Source: Bacteroidales bacterium
GTDB taxonomy: Bacteria; Bacteroidota; Bacteroidia; Bacteroidales; Paludibacteraceae
Direction of reading: 5' to 3'
NCBI GenBank assembly: GCA_015061115.1
Contig: SUXE01000011.1
Location: 62,001 to 126,000, forward strand
DNA length: 64,000 bases
The notes under the pieces are model-generated. The model was not told the DNA's origin. It did no database searches and saw nothing but the letters and a program-made list of their open reading frames with translations. Position numbers and translations under genes: made by a program. Positions 16,397 to 26,277 of this stretch are shown here, in pieces (the first letter of the stretch is position 1; each line of letters starts with the position of its first letter).

Positions 16397-19300
16397 TTAG
16401 TCGTCTCTTGAAGTTGTTTCTGTCAACAACAGATGAAGTTTGAATCCGAATTTAGATGTTGTAATCGGATATGATGTCGATACCCTAGGCTTTGATACGC
16501 TTCTGTCGTAGAAGAAAGAGATTTTCATAGCTTGGCTCACTACGTATTCTGCTGTAAGTTCAGCTTTTACAGTCTGTAATCCACTGCTCCTCTCTTCAAT
16601 AGTGTTTGTGATGGATTCAAACTTTCGTATGAATGCCTCTGTGTTCTTGAAGTCGATATCCAAGTTGATATTCAAATCATTGTTGACTTTTGTCTTTTTC
16701 TTTTTATCAACAAATCCGATTATGACTCCGAAATTGTCGATTCTGTATCCTCCTCCAATCTTGAATCCCTTGCTATATGACTCTACAATCTGGAGTGCTG
16801 GAATATCCAATCCTGCTGTGCGGTTTCTGTTGAATTCAAATTTTAATCGTACGCTATTCTTCAATGTTGAGTTGATTCCAATCAATGGACTGAATGCTTC
16901 AGTTAAGTTGACATTGTCCACTTTTGTGCTTCTTACTATGAATGGAGTCACTTCATCCTCATCTTGAATTATACCGAATCCGTTCAAATCGTCATATAGA
17001 GGTTCCCAACCTTGATGTTTGCTGAAAGAATTGACATTATACGTACACTTGTATCCGTGGGTGATGTTGAATGCTTTGAATCCTTCTTTCAGGATAGGGG
17101 CCTTGCTCATCAAATCCAAAGTGAATTTCCAGTTTGGAAGCATCTTTCCAATTCTGCTGACAATTTTTGCATCTTTGTTTCTGTCGAGACTTTCTCCCTT
17201 GTATGCAGAAAGGAATGCTGGTACAAGTACATCGGCTGAATTCAAAGGCACTTCAGCGTCACCTCTGCTTGGATTAATCTTTTCGATATGGGCACGCATC
17301 TTGTAGACGTTGTCTATGAAATCAGAGAATGCCTCACTTGTCAACGTCGCTCCTCGTTTGAATGACGATCTGCGTATAGCGATATCTGTGTGGCTATGGG
17401 TTCCGCTGAACAGATCTTCTACTCCCTTGTTGTAGTTGTCAAAGTAGTATATTTCGTCACTTTTGTTCCATGAAGACGCTGCGTTCAAATCAAACTTGAT
17501 ACCTGTGTATGGTTCCAAAACTGTCTTCGCCTGCAATGTCTGGTCGTGTGTCAAGACGATAGGATTGACTACATCTTCAATGCCTAACTGTCCTTTGTTG
17601 AGAGCCTCGTCAATAGCGTCAGCAGCTTTGTAGAATCCTAATGTGAATTTCGCTCCAGGCTCACCGCTGCCTGCCTGGCCTAAGAATCCACTTCCCTTAT
17701 TATATCCGTTGAGTGTAGTTCCTTCTGTCAGACGAATGTTTCCGCTTACGTTTCTCACCATCATCAGACTTCTTACGAAACCGTCGATAATGTTGCCAAC
17801 CTTTTCGTTTTTCCTCTTTTTCTCTTTGACGGTGATGGTGATGTTAGCGACGTCTTCTTTGGCAATGACATTGATAGCGTTTTGGTCGATGACCTCATAC
17901 TTCAAGTCGTAAGGCTTGCCATCCTTGTCGACTGCCTCCACTATGATTCTGTTTGCGGCAAGACGGTGGCTGATTCTTGTCTTGCTGCCTTTCTTCAAAC
18001 GTAGGTTCTTTCTTTCATACGTCTTTGCTTCCTTTGCTTTTGGAGCGTCTACAACCTGATCGTCCTTCTTTGTTGTGTCTTTTCTTGCAGCAAGTTTCTC
18101 ATTGGCTTTCTTTGAAAGCGCTGTTTTAGAGAATTTCTTGTTTACATCTTTCAAGTAGTTTGATTTGTTGTAAAGAGACTCCATATTGAAACGGACATCT
18201 CCGTTCCACGAACGCTTCGAGTCTGCAATATCATTGTTCGACGTATATGTATTTGTGTTAAGAGTGACACCTCTTTGCCAATCATAGTTGCCTGAATATG
18301 ATGCATTGGCTGTTATCCAGTCGAATGCAGCTATTTTATTGATTGGGATAGAATAGCTGATATTAAGTTGCTGAGAATAGTTGTATGGCTCTCCAGCTGC
18401 CAAGAAACTCTTCATTGTTGTTTCTCTCAGATCTTTTGCCCATTGTGTAATGGAGTCTTCTCGCAAATCATATATGTATTTGCGGTTGTATTTGTACTCT
18501 CGCATACGAGGCAAATCCAGATATTCAGAGTTGTATGCAAGCGACTCTTCAATCTCAGAGTTCATCGCTGTCGCAAACGAAACTTTAATGTTCTTTGTGA
18601 AGTTCCATTTGATATCAGCACGACGAGTCATGTTGAAGTTTTTGTCCCAGGTCATGTCTGAAATTATGTCTGCCCTTGTGATGCTTGTTGGGTCTGATCC
18701 CAATTCGCGAGCCAGTACTTCATTGTATGTCCTGTCCATATTGACAGAGAAACTATAGCTGTTCGGCATAGGATAGAATCCTAGGTCAGTGAACAGTTTC
18801 CATTTCTTTGCTTTGAAGAATTTGGAATTCTTGAAAGGCATTAATACTTTAGGAGAAAGCGAATATGAGTAGTTGAAATTTCCACGGTATGTACGTGTCA
18901 TGTCATACTGTACATCAATATCATGCTCATTGCGTTTCGTGAATGCTAAAGAGAATGAGAAGTTGGCGGGATCGTAAGGCATAGGAGTTTTGCTTGCGAT
19001 ACCGACTCTTACGTTTGTGAGAGCAAAGCTTGTCTGCTCGCTCGACACAACAGAAATCTTTTCAAGAGAATCCTTATAAGACTCTGTCGCATCTTCCAAA
19101 GCATCTTTAAGTAATACATCTGTATTTGTTGGGTCGTACTTTGGCATCTCTTTCTCTCGGCTATGAGTTATGGTCAAAGGCATGTTGACGTGGGCTTTCT
19201 CTGGGAATAGCTTACCCAACTGAACTGTAGTCGACATGTCTAATGAATATCTGTCTTCCAAGTTACGGTCCATAACGTTGGATTCTATTCCTCCAAATCC

Positions 19301-22300
19301 AGTTGTCTCTATACGTCCTGTCGCGTCAAACGAAGCGAAGTCACTTAATGTGAATCCGATTTTGCCTAACGCTGCCCAACCTCCGTCTTCGTTGAATCCG
19401 GACATACGCAATTCATCTAGCCAGATTTCCATGTCCTTGGTCTCTCCACTTTCGTTGATTATACCTACCATGATGGTCCTTATATCGCCGAATGAAGGAT
19501 GTCCTTTGATTGTCAATTCGTTGCTGCCGTATGCTCTTGTGTAACGCATTGCCGGATCAAATGCCTTGCCTGCTTTGTCCGCTTTGTTACGTTCCATTTT
19601 CAAATTGACAAAATCATCAAACGCAAAATCTATCTCCATTGGCCAAATTCCCTCTCTGGTCATCTCTCCTGCTGGAGTGTAGATCACATTGTTGATCTTA
19701 TACTCGTAGTAGTTGTCAGTGTAGTCGGAACCAATACGTATATAGAACTGAACGCCGTTGGATGATTGGTATGGGTCGTTATACTCATTCTCGAAGTGTA
19801 CAAACATTTTTAAACGTTCGTATTGACGAACATCAAGTGTTGTTCGTTTGTAGGCTCCTGCAGTCTCCTTAGGCTTCAATTGAGATACAACCATTCGCAT
19901 AGATTGCTCATTCTCAAGTCTGTCTGCATCTGTCATCGGGTCTTGAGAACGTTTGATGCCAGGAGGAATCTCGTATCTGACTGGCTTTTTCTGTCTGTCT
20001 TTCTCGTAGCAGACAGATGAAATCTGAATCGCTTCAGTGTTTGTCTTGATGTTGTTAACGTATTTGTTGTCACTTCCCTCGAACAAGGCTTTGTCTCCAC
20101 GATTGCTGAGCACTCTCCATTCAGTACGAGTCAGATTCATTCCTCCAAAACGAAGGTATGTTGTGTCTTTGAATCCTGTCATGTACATACGTATATAGCG
20201 GATGGATGTGAAACTAGGTCCTTTCTTGTTAGTGGCATCCGAACCGTTTACGTCTGCATCTTGGAGAGGAATTTTTAAGCGATACCATGTGACATGCTTA
20301 GTTTTTTTGTTTTTAAGCTCTCCTGAATTGGTCTCAGTCCTGTTGACAATGTAATTGTCTTTCCACTTTGATGTGTCTGTAGAGAAAATTTCAGGACTGA
20401 TGTTGATTACATACTCATAGTATTTTTCTCTTGTGTTAAGAGTCTTGTCTCCGTTGATGTCTTCTGTGTTTGGAACCCATGAGCCGGCTGTGCTGTTGTT
20501 TCCGCTTCCGTCAACAATAGAGTTGCCCTCCATACCATTATAATAATGGTAACGCTCAAGGATTTTATTTCCTTCATTGACCTCTCTCTTTCTATAATGT
20601 AGGAAATCATCTCCTGCGGGGTCTGCAGCAAAGACATCGTAATTAGCCACATTCTTTGCTGATAGTCCTTCAAGATATCTTTTGTATGTGTCAAATTCTT
20701 TTTCTTCCTCTGAACTCTTTCCGTTCAAACCTAAATCCTGGTATTTGATATAATCGTTGTCGAATTTTCCTGTGGCACGACCAAGTGGTTTTCTTCCCCA
20801 GATGGTTGATGCCTTTTTAGTAGGATCGGTCTCTTCTATAAAACGTTCTTCCGCTTCAATCTCGTTGTCATGAAGAATGTCTTCTGATATTTCTCCTAAG
20901 TTGAACACCAATTTTCCGGTGTTGTTTCCATTAACGTTGCTGTTGATACCTTCTTGAGCGTAAGGGTCAAGCAACCAAAGCTCTAAGTATTCGATATTGC
21001 TTTTGCTGAAATTTGTGGTCTCCAGTTTACGCATCATTCCTCCCCATCTGTCTTCCGGATTGTCCAAATCTCCGTTTTGATTCATACCGTCGACATCAAG
21101 GTTGTACATACCTCTTTCTTTTGGATAGTATGCAACATTCAAAGTTGTGATTGTAGATGGCTCTCCAGGGATTGCCTGCTTCTCTGGATATATCTCTTGC
21201 TCTATGATTTCACGAGTGAAGTTGTTAGACATATCGTCGGAAGATATGTCATTTGGAGTGCTGTTCACTTTTCTTTGGAAGATGTTGTCAATGTGATACC
21301 ATGCGAAGTGAGCTCTGCTCAATCCGTATTCGATATTCTTGAATTTCAAACTGTCTTTGTCTTGTTTTCTCCAGAAATTGTCATTGTGGCGAACGAAGTC
21401 AGTCTCTAGATTTTCAGTTCTCCTTCTGATCGGCACACTGGCTAGCGTCCATGAGTTTGCACTCATTATGTTGATGCTGCTTTCTGTTCCTTCAAAATCG
21501 TCAATGTATGCTACACTTTCACCGTTTTGTTCGATATGTTTGTTGTGTCCAGGGATAAGTTGTGCGAATTCTCCAGACACGGTGAAATTAGAAGGAGCTT
21601 TTGCTTCTATTAATGGTAGGGCGTCTGTCGCTTTGGTTAGCCAATTGCTTTGGGTTGTGTATGCGGCATTCACACCCCATATTGTGTTTGATTTTGGTTC
21701 ACTGCCGTTTGTCACTTTATCGGTCATCGGTGTTTCGGATAGGTGCATGATTGTGGCACCTACCGACAAACGGTCGCTGAATTTATATTCGGCATTGACT
21801 CCCATTAGCGACTTCTTTTGGCTACTGAACATGTTTTCACTTTCGGATGTCACATTTACTTGAGAGTTGCTTGCAAGAACAGCCTCGTCAAGAATTCTGA
21901 CAATTCCTGCCGCATAGTCTACTGTGTAGCCAGTGCCTTCTTCCAATGTTCTTCCTCCTGCGGTTACCCTTACAGAACCTTTTTTCGCATATGGCTTGAT
22001 TCGAATTTCGTTTCCTGATGATGATTTGTATTCACCAGTGATTTTGAATTTTACATTTTCGGCGTATTCATAAGCGTCCGTTTTGATATTCGTGTATAAT
22101 TTGTCGAATGCAAGATCGTCAGCTCCTACACCTTTGAGAGCACTGCCGAAAGGTTCTACACATGGAAGGATGATTCTTCCTTGGGATGCCAGCACTGTAT
22201 AGCCTTCAAGAAAGTCAAATTTGCCATCGGACATTTTACGCTGCTTGCTGTTCAACCTGTCGGCTCCGATGATTTTGATCCATTTCTGGTTCTTTATCGG

Positions 22301-24013
22301 CTCCTCTTTTGCATAGTCAAGGTATAATCCTCCACTGCTCAGACACTTGATCTGAAGCTCAAAGTCTTTTTCTTGTATGTTGTATCCGCCTATATTGTAG
22401 ACGTTTTTCATCATCAAATCCCAAATCTCGTCGTTGTTAGGATCTACCTCGACGGTTTTGATTAACTTGGCGTACAACGCAGGAGCGTCATTCGCAGAGC
22501 CTGATTCTGTCTCGATTTCCATCGTCGATGATAGATTTGACGACAATTCTCCGACTCTGTATGTTTTGCCTCCCATTCGGTATTCGTAGGCTACCGCCAA
22601 GACTTCTCCGTTGTTCAACGCTGTACGTAGAGAGATGTATCCCAAGTTCTCATTCAAGGTATACTCGCTTGATGTAAGTTTTCTTGCCGATTTTATCTCT
22701 GCGTAATCTTCATCTTTTTTAAGAAGACTGATCTCAGGGACATCTTCTATCATGTTGGCTGTTCGTAGAGGATGTTTCTTATCCTTGATTTCTGCGTACA
22801 CATCCCAGTTGTCATTTTTAGGATTTTCCGCTCCTTTCGGTTCTCCCAATTTTTTGAACGCAATGACGTTACGGGTGCTTTGCGTGTTTTGGTTCTGTGT
22901 CGAGTAATTTGAATTTGTTACCCACACATCTATGTTCGTGATGACAATACCATTTTGAATTACAGGCACTTGCTTCATCCACTCGTCATAGTGATCTCGG
23001 AAGTATTTTGAAAGAAAATAGTGCCTGTTTTCGTCATAGTCCGTGATGTCGACTTCAAATTCGGTTGTTGAAGCTCCGTTTTTGGAAGATACGGTTTCTG
23101 ATTCAGACTCTTGTTTTGAAACTACTGCTGACACCTTCAGTTTGCCATATTGCAACTCTGTCATGACTCCGAATAGGGAGTTGCTTCCTGGAATAAGTGA
23201 CGACGAGAGTGGCAGACTGACATTTCCTACGTCTATTTTGCGGATAATATCATCTTCTTTACCTTGGTATGATAGTTTGATAAGGTCTTTGTCTGTTTCG
23301 AATGTCGCCTCTGTGTTGTAATTAAACTTTACATTGATACGGTCGCCGACACTTCCGCTTGCGTTGATCTGAACCTTTGTGTCGAAGTCAAAGTTTGTGA
23401 TTTTACGGTTTCTTTCTGATATACTTGGATTGTCTCTTTTGGTGAAGCTCAGACCAAAATCCAATTCCACAGTTCCTTGAAACTTTAATTTAACACCACC
23501 TGGTCCAAAAATCTTGTCTCCGGCTACTCCAAGACCAATTTCAACTCCGTCAAGACCGAATTTGTTGCCACCGTCTCCTCCCAAACGATTCTTTTCTGCC
23601 CAATAAGAGTTCATCGATTGCTTCAACTGGTAGTCTGAATATTCGCTTGTTGTCATGGCGAATGGAGATGTCACATCCATATCTCCGATTCGACGGTGGA
23701 AAATATATAGTCCAGTTGTAGGGTCGTATTCTACATCTGTTTGATAGTCAGTGCCTTGCTTTATGTCTATAGGGTTGCTTTGTTTGATCTCTTCTTGTGA
23801 GGTCAAACCAGATTTTGCTATTGGATAACGAAGCTTTGTAGTGTCTGCTTGTCTTTCTTTATTGTTGTTGTCCTCTGCAGGCTTTTCATCAGAATTAAGA
23901 ATCAAGTCTTGGGCGAAGGATGTCAATCCAGCGAAAAATGCGACGAGAGTGAAAATCATGATTTTCACCCTTTTGCTGAATTTTATATTTCTCTGCTTCA
24001 AAATTGAATGCAT
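16397..24013 (-). CDS. sprA: SprA/Sov, T9SS outer-membrane translocon
   Basis: 2538 residues, the size of SprA, which forms a very large 36-strand outer-membrane barrel through which T9SS cargo passes. The N-terminus has a basic start and a hydrophobic signal (MIFTLVAFFAGLTSFAQ), cleaved before QDL. Family-like stretches include YWAEKNRLGGDGGNKFGLDG near residue 135, then a region rich in beta strands, and MKISFFYDRSVSKPRVSTSY near the end. A segment around 2080-2150 is Lys/Asp-rich. The start at 24013 lies 21 bp after ruvA, so both are co-transcribed; ruvA-sprA linkage is known in Bacteroidetes. An internal start at Met19 is possible. The frame is uninterrupted. Confidence 0.97.
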   Translation of the reverse strand: MHSILKQRNIKFSKRVKIMIFTLVAFFAGLTSFAQDLILNSDEKPAEDNNNKERQADTTKLRYPIAKSGLTSQEEIKQSNPIDIKQGTDYQTDVEYDPTTGLYIFHRRIGDMDVTSPFAMTTSEYSDYQLKQSMNSYWAEKNRLGGDGGNKFGLDGVEIGLGVAGDKIFGPGGVKLKFQGTVELDFGLSFTKRDNPSISERNRKITNFDFDTKVQINASGSVGDRINVKFNYNTEATFETDKDLIKLSYQGKEDDIIRKIDVGNVSLPLSSSLIPGSNSLFGVMTELQYGKLKVSAVVSKQESESETVSSKNGASTTEFEVDITDYDENRHYFLSKYFRDHYDEWMKQVPVIQNGIVITNIDVWVTNSNYSTQNQNTQSTRNVIAFKKLGEPKGAENPKNDNWDVYAEIKDKKHPLRTANMIEDVPEISLLKKDEDYAEIKSARKLTSSEYTLNENLGYISLRTALNNGEVLAVAYEYRMGGKTYRVGELSSNLSSTMEIETESGSANDAPALYAKLIKTVEVDPNNDEIWDLMMKNVYNIGGYNIQEKDFELQIKCLSSGGLYLDYAKEEPIKNQKWIKIIGADRLNSKQRKMSDGKFDFLEGYTVLASQGRIILPCVEPFGSALKGVGADDLAFDKLYTNIKTDAYEYAENVKFKITGEYKSSSGNEIRIKPYAKKGSVRVTAGGRTLEEGTGYTVDYAAGIVRILDEAVLASNSQVNVTSESENMFSSQKKSLMGVNAEYKFSDRLSVGATIMHLSETPMTDKVTNGSEPKSNTIWGVNAAYTTQSNWLTKATDALPLIEAKAPSNFTVSGEFAQLIPGHNKHIEQNGESVAYIDDFEGTESSINIMSANSWTLASVPIRRRTENLETDFVRHNDNFWRKQDKDSLKFKNIEYGLSRAHFAWYHIDNIFQRKVNSTPNDISSDDMSNNFTREIIEQEIYPEKQAIPGEPSTITTLNVAYYPKERGMYNLDVDGMNQNGDLDNPEDRWGGMMRKLETTNFSKSNIEYLELWLLDPYAQEGINSNVNGNNTGKLVFNLGEISEDILHDNEIEAEERFIEETDPTKKASTIWGRKPLGRATGKFDNDYIKYQDLGLNGKSSEEEKEFDTYKRYLEGLSAKNVANYDVFAADPAGDDFLHYRKREVNEGNKILERYHYYNGMEGNSIVDGSGNNSTAGSWVPNTEDINGDKTLNTREKYYEYVINISPEIFSTDTSKWKDNYIVNRTETNSGELKNKKTKHVTWYRLKIPLQDADVNGSDATNKKGPSFTSIRYIRMYMTGFKDTTYLRFGGMNLTRTEWRVLSNRGDKALFEGSDNKYVNNIKTNTEAIQISSVCYEKDRQKKPVRYEIPPGIKRSQDPMTDADRLENEQSMRMVVSQLKPKETAGAYKRTTLDVRQYERLKMFVHFENEYNDPYQSSNGVQFYIRIGSDYTDNYYEYKINNVIYTPAGEMTREGIWPMEIDFAFDDFVNLKMERNKADKAGKAFDPAMRYTRAYGSNELTIKGHPSFGDIRTIMVGIINESGETKDMEIWLDELRMSGFNEDGGWAALGKIGFTLSDFASFDATGRIETTGFGGIESNVMDRNLEDRYSLDMSTTVQLGKLFPEKAHVNMPLTITHSREKEMPKYDPTNTDVLLKDALEDATESYKDSLEKISVVSSEQTSFALTNVRVGIASKTPMPYDPANFSFSLAFTKRNEHDIDVQYDMTRTYRGNFNYSYSLSPKVLMPFKNSKFFKAKKWKLFTDLGFYPMPNSYSFSVNMDRTYNEVLARELGSDPTSITRADIISDMTWDKNFNMTRRADIKWNFTKNIKVSFATAMNSEIEESLAYNSEYLDLPRMREYKYNRKYIYDLREDSITQWAKDLRETTMKSFLAAGEPYNYSQQLNISYSIPINKIAAFDWITANASYSGNYDWQRGVTLNTNTYTSNNDIADSKRSWNGDVRFNMESLYNKSNYLKDVNKKFSKTALSKKANEKLAARKDTTKKDDQVVDAPKAKEAKTYERKNLRLKKGSKTRISHRLAANRIIVEAVDKDGKPYDLKYEVIDQNAINVIAKEDVANITITVKEKKRKNEKVGNIIDGFVRSLMMVRNVSGNIRLTEGTTLNGYNKGSGFLGQAGSGEPGAKFTLGFYKAADAIDEALNKGQLGIEDVVNPIVLTHDQTLQAKTVLEPYTGIKFDLNAASSWNKSDEIYYFDNYNKGVEDLFSGTHSHTDIAIRRSSFKRGATLTSEAFSDFIDNVYKMRAHIEKINPSRGDAEVPLNSADVLVPAFLSAYKGESLDRNKDAKIVSRIGKMLPNWKFTLDLMSKAPILKEGFKAFNITHGYKCTYNVNSFSKHQGWEPLYDDLNGFGIIQDEDEVTPFIVRSTKVDNVNLTEAFSPLIGINSTLKNSVRLKFEFNRNRTAGLDIPALQIVESYSKGFKIGGGYRIDNFGVIIGFVDKKKKTKVNNDLNINLDIDFKNTEAFIRKFESITNTIEERSSGLQTVKAELTAEYVVSQAMKISFFYDRSVSKPRVSTSYPITTSKFGFKLHLLLTETTSRDD

Positions 24014-24034
24014 TATTTGGTTCCTAAAATTATA

Positions 24035-24634
24035 CTAAACTCTTTTAAGTTGTGCCAATGCCTCTTTTATCAATTGTACAACAGTGGCATTAGGTGTAGT
24101 TTTAAGGATGGCTGAAACAACCTTTTCTGCAGCTGGCTGCGCACAATCCATCATTACCAATGCTGCGACAGCCTCCTGCTTTGCTTGGATAGCCGCACTT
24201 CCTGCTGGAGATGAAGAATCACCGTCGCCGGCATAGCCTTTGATTTTATCCTTTAGCTCAATGATTATTTTTTGAGCTGTCTTCAATCCAATACCTTTCA
24301 CACCTTTTATTGCGACCACATCGTCTGACATGATCACATTTGCCAATTCAGATGATGTATACGACGAAAGAATCAGACGCGCTGTGTTTACTCCAACACC
24401 GCTTACTGATGTAAGAAGATTGAACACCTCGCGCTCACGTTTGTCTGCGAATCCATAAAAAAGATGAGCATCCTCTCTTACGATATGCTGTACATAAATT
24501 TTTGCTTCACTTTTTCCTTCAAGTGCTGCATACGTAGTGAGACTTATATTTATGTTGTATCCCACCTGCCCGGCTTCTATCACCAAATAGGTAGGGTTTA
24601 ACTCTATAATCTTACCTGATATATATTCGTACAT
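24035..24634 (-). CDS. ruvA: Holliday junction DNA helicase subunit RuvA
   Basis: 199 residues. N-terminal OB domain (MYEYISGKIIELNPTYLVIE, GVGYNI-like GQVGYNINIS). Central helix-hairpin-helix motifs LLTSVSGVGVNTARLIL and IKGVKGIGLKTAQKIIIELKDK. A Ser/Gly-rich linker (about 136-150) leads to the C-terminal domain III (KQEAVAALVMMD...) that contacts RuvB. RuvA tetramers bind Holliday junctions and position RuvB for branch migration. It is first in the ruvA-sprA unit, with its own -7 box at 24660. Length is standard. Confidence 0.97.
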   Translation of the reverse strand: MYEYISGKIIELNPTYLVIEAGQVGYNINISLTTYAALEGKSEAKIYVQHIVREDAHLFYGFADKREREVFNLLTSVSGVGVNTARLILSSYTSSELANVIMSDDVVAIKGVKGIGLKTAQKIIIELKDKIKGYAGDGDSSSPAGSAAIQAKQEAVAALVMMDCAQPAAEKVVSAILKTTPNATVVQLIKEALAQLKRV

Positions 24635-24659
24635 AAAGCCTATTATATCATAATTTAGG

Positions 24660-24667
24660 CAAAAGTA
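24660..24667 (-). promoter_or_regulatory. ruvA-sprA promoter, -7 box
   Basis: TACTTTTG on the minus strand fits TAnnTTTG, about 25 bp before the ruvA start. The following gene-free 24668-24980 shows no further feature I can name. Confidence 0.6.
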
Positions 24668-24980
24668 ATAAAATTTGCCGATTATATCTATGCCTTTTTT
24701 AAATTTAGCATTATTTATGATTTGCTTCTTTTCTTTGTCAACTTTCAGAAAAATATTTTATTGGTTCGTCAAGACGATTTCCAGCTTGTCTTCCACTGCC
24801 ATTTTTGTCACGTGAATTTGCGAACAATACGTTTTCTCCCCTTGCCATAGCAGATGGAAAAAAGCAAATCTGTAATTATAACGGATACATATTGATTTTA
24901 TTGTGTTTGTTCGGAGAAAAATGATATCGACTTAGAAACAGTTTAGGTTTAATTAAATGCTTTGATGTGATTAATATCAT

Positions 24981-25025
24981 ACAGTAGTGGTCGTAGGGGC
25001 AGGTTTCAAACCTGCCAGCTGTCTG
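24981..25025 (+). repeat. Second dispersed element (CAGGTTTCAAACCTG hairpin), copy 1
   Basis: ACAGTAGTGGTCGTAGGGGC followed by the hairpin GCAGGTTTCAAACCTGC and CAGCTGTCTG. A diverged copy lies at 26158-26202 in the same orientation. Nearby GTCTGAAAGAC is a further small palindrome. Confidence 0.7.
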
Positions 25026-25088
25026 AAGAATCCGTCTGAAAGACGCTGCCGAGCAAGTTCCGTTTCCCGTCTCCTTTCCTCACAAAAA

Positions 25089-25192
25089 GTTAAAGACACC
25101 GAGTCTCTATGTTTATTTAAGTGTGCTCGCCTACGGCTCGCACTTTGGGAGAGGTTAGGGCTCTATTAAACATGGGCCCTTAACAATCCTCA
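25089..25192 (-). repeat. Dispersed two-hairpin intergenic element, copy D (reversed)
   Basis: Read on the minus strand it begins GAGGATTGTTAAGGG and has CCCTAACCTCTCCC. It then carries GTGC-GA-GCC-GTA-GGC-GA-GCAC and ends AGAGACTCGGTGTCTTTAAC. The loop of the first hairpin is enlarged compared with the other copies. The tail matches copy B at 25850-25950 better than copies A and C. Confidence 0.78.
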
Positions 25193-25252
25193 TTTTTAGT
25201 CGCGGAATGAGTTTCTATAGTACAATATTCTAATCAGACTTATAACAAATTC

Positions 25253-25756
25253 TTAGATTTCGTTTTCCATTGTAAGTAAAAGAATGGACATTATTGTAAG
25301 CAATGGAAATAATGAGAATAGAAAGAGGACGGAGGCAAGACCTGCACCTTCTACATCATGCAAATAAAGACAAATACCACAGCTACAATTAAGAGTATAG
25401 CAGAGTATAGTATTATGACTTAGCAAAATAAATTGTTTGAGATTGCTTGCTTTTTTATAGTTCCAGAACGACAAAACAATTGCGACAACAAATATGGGGA
25501 TGAAATTCAGATGCGGGAAAGAAATGTAGTTTACGACTGAAAAAAATATGATGTTACACATTATTAAAACTGCGGTTTTTAGCCATTGCTTTTGTGGAAT
25601 CATAATAATGGAGCTGATGATCAAAGCAATGATTAATTCAATTGCTGATTGAGTCACGATATTATGATTGCTCAAGTTTCCCTGGAAAAGGATGTCTAGT
25701 ACAACTATTGTAATGTTGATGCATAAGAAAACAAATAATGTCAGTGCTTTTTTCAT
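25253..25756 (-). CDS. Small membrane protein of unknown function
   Basis: 167 residues with about five transmembrane helices: residues 3-24, 38-57, 62-82, 85-102 and 139-162 are strongly hydrophobic. A Cys cluster (CYTLNCSCGICLYL, about 118-131) sits between the last two helices. I do not recognise a family. The gene has its own -7 box at 25817. It is flanked on both sides by dispersed repeats in inverted orientation (25089-25192 and 25850-25950), which hints at a mobile or recently inserted segment. Composition is A/T-rich and codon use differs from the biased housekeeping neighbours. Confidence 0.65.
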   Translation of the reverse strand: MKKALTLFVFLCINITIVVLDILFQGNLSNHNIVTQSAIELIIALIISSIIMIPQKQWLKTAVLIMCNIIFFSVVNYISFPHLNFIPIFVVAIVLSFWNYKKASNLKQFILLSHNTILCYTLNCSCGICLYLHDVEGAGLASVLFLFSLFPLLTIMSILLLTMENEI

Positions 25757-25816
25757 GTCAAAAAATGATTTTTCTATTGAAATGAGCTTTCCCTTTTTAT
25801 AAATCTAGAATCTGTG

Positions 25817-25824
25817 CAAATTTA
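25817..25824 (-). promoter_or_regulatory. Promoter of the 25253-25756 gene, -7 box
   Basis: TAAATTTG on the minus strand fits TAnnTTTG, with a leader of about 55 nt. Confidence 0.45.
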
Positions 25825-25849
25825 ATTAAAATTTTGGTTATATAGGTTC

Positions 25850-25950
25850 GAGGATTGTTAAGGGCGGAACGCCCTAACCTCTCTTTTTTAGTGCGAGCCG
25901 AAGGCGAGCACATATAGAATAAATAAAGAGACTCGGAGTTTTAAGAGAAA
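25850..25950 (+). repeat. Dispersed two-hairpin intergenic element, copy B
   Basis: GAGGATTGTTAAGGGCGGAA, CGCCCTAACCTCTC, then GTGC-GA-GCC-GAA-GGC-GA-GCAC and AGAGACTCGGAG. The following 25951-26157 holds small palindromes GCCTTTCAGGC and GTCTTTCAGAC. It also has a 21-bp match (26099-26119) to 3588-3608, so it appears built of repeats. Confidence 0.8.
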
Positions 25951-26157
25951 GTCTTCGATTTTTTTGAGGAAAAGAGACAGCAGTATTTATGGTATTGCCT
26001 TTCAGGCAAAGTTTTTGTATCATCGTCATATTATCCTGAGACTTTGTCTCGGGTTACTTTCGCTTTGCTCAGTATCGTCTTTCAGACGAAAAAGATTGAA
26101 AATCAGTCATAAAATAGGACAAGACCACAAAAATGTTTTGATAGAATCAGCCGCCAT

Positions 26158-26202
26158 ACAGTAGTGTCCGTAGAAGCAGGTTTCAAACTTGCCCGCTGTC
26201 TG
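26158..26202 (+). repeat. Second dispersed element (CAGGTTTCAAACTTG hairpin), copy 2
   Basis: ACAGTAGTGTCCGTAGAAGC followed by CAGGTTTCAAACTTG and CGCTGTCTG. It aligns with 24981-25025 with few differences and has the same orientation. Confidence 0.68.
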
Positions 26203-26220
26203 CGGTAAAAGATCTAAACA

Positions 26221-26249
26221 AAAAAGGAGACGCAATTACTCGCGTCTCC
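26221..26249 (-). terminator. ddh terminator
   Basis: An 8-bp stem GGAGACGC / GCGTCTCC; on the minus strand it runs into TTTTT. It lies 28 bp after the ddh stop and is a member of the GAGACG hairpin group. Confidence 0.85.
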
Positions 26250-26277
26250 CTATATAAATGCAGTTTTGTCTGATTTA

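Noticed and set aside
21339-21863. 174-codon and other long open frames antisense to sprA
   Set aside because: Long antisense frames are expected opposite a 7.6-kb gene; none has a plausible start context or recognisable protein.
24987-25169. 60-codon frame through repeats downstream of ruvA
   Set aside because: Built from two dispersed repeats; no conserved coding potential.
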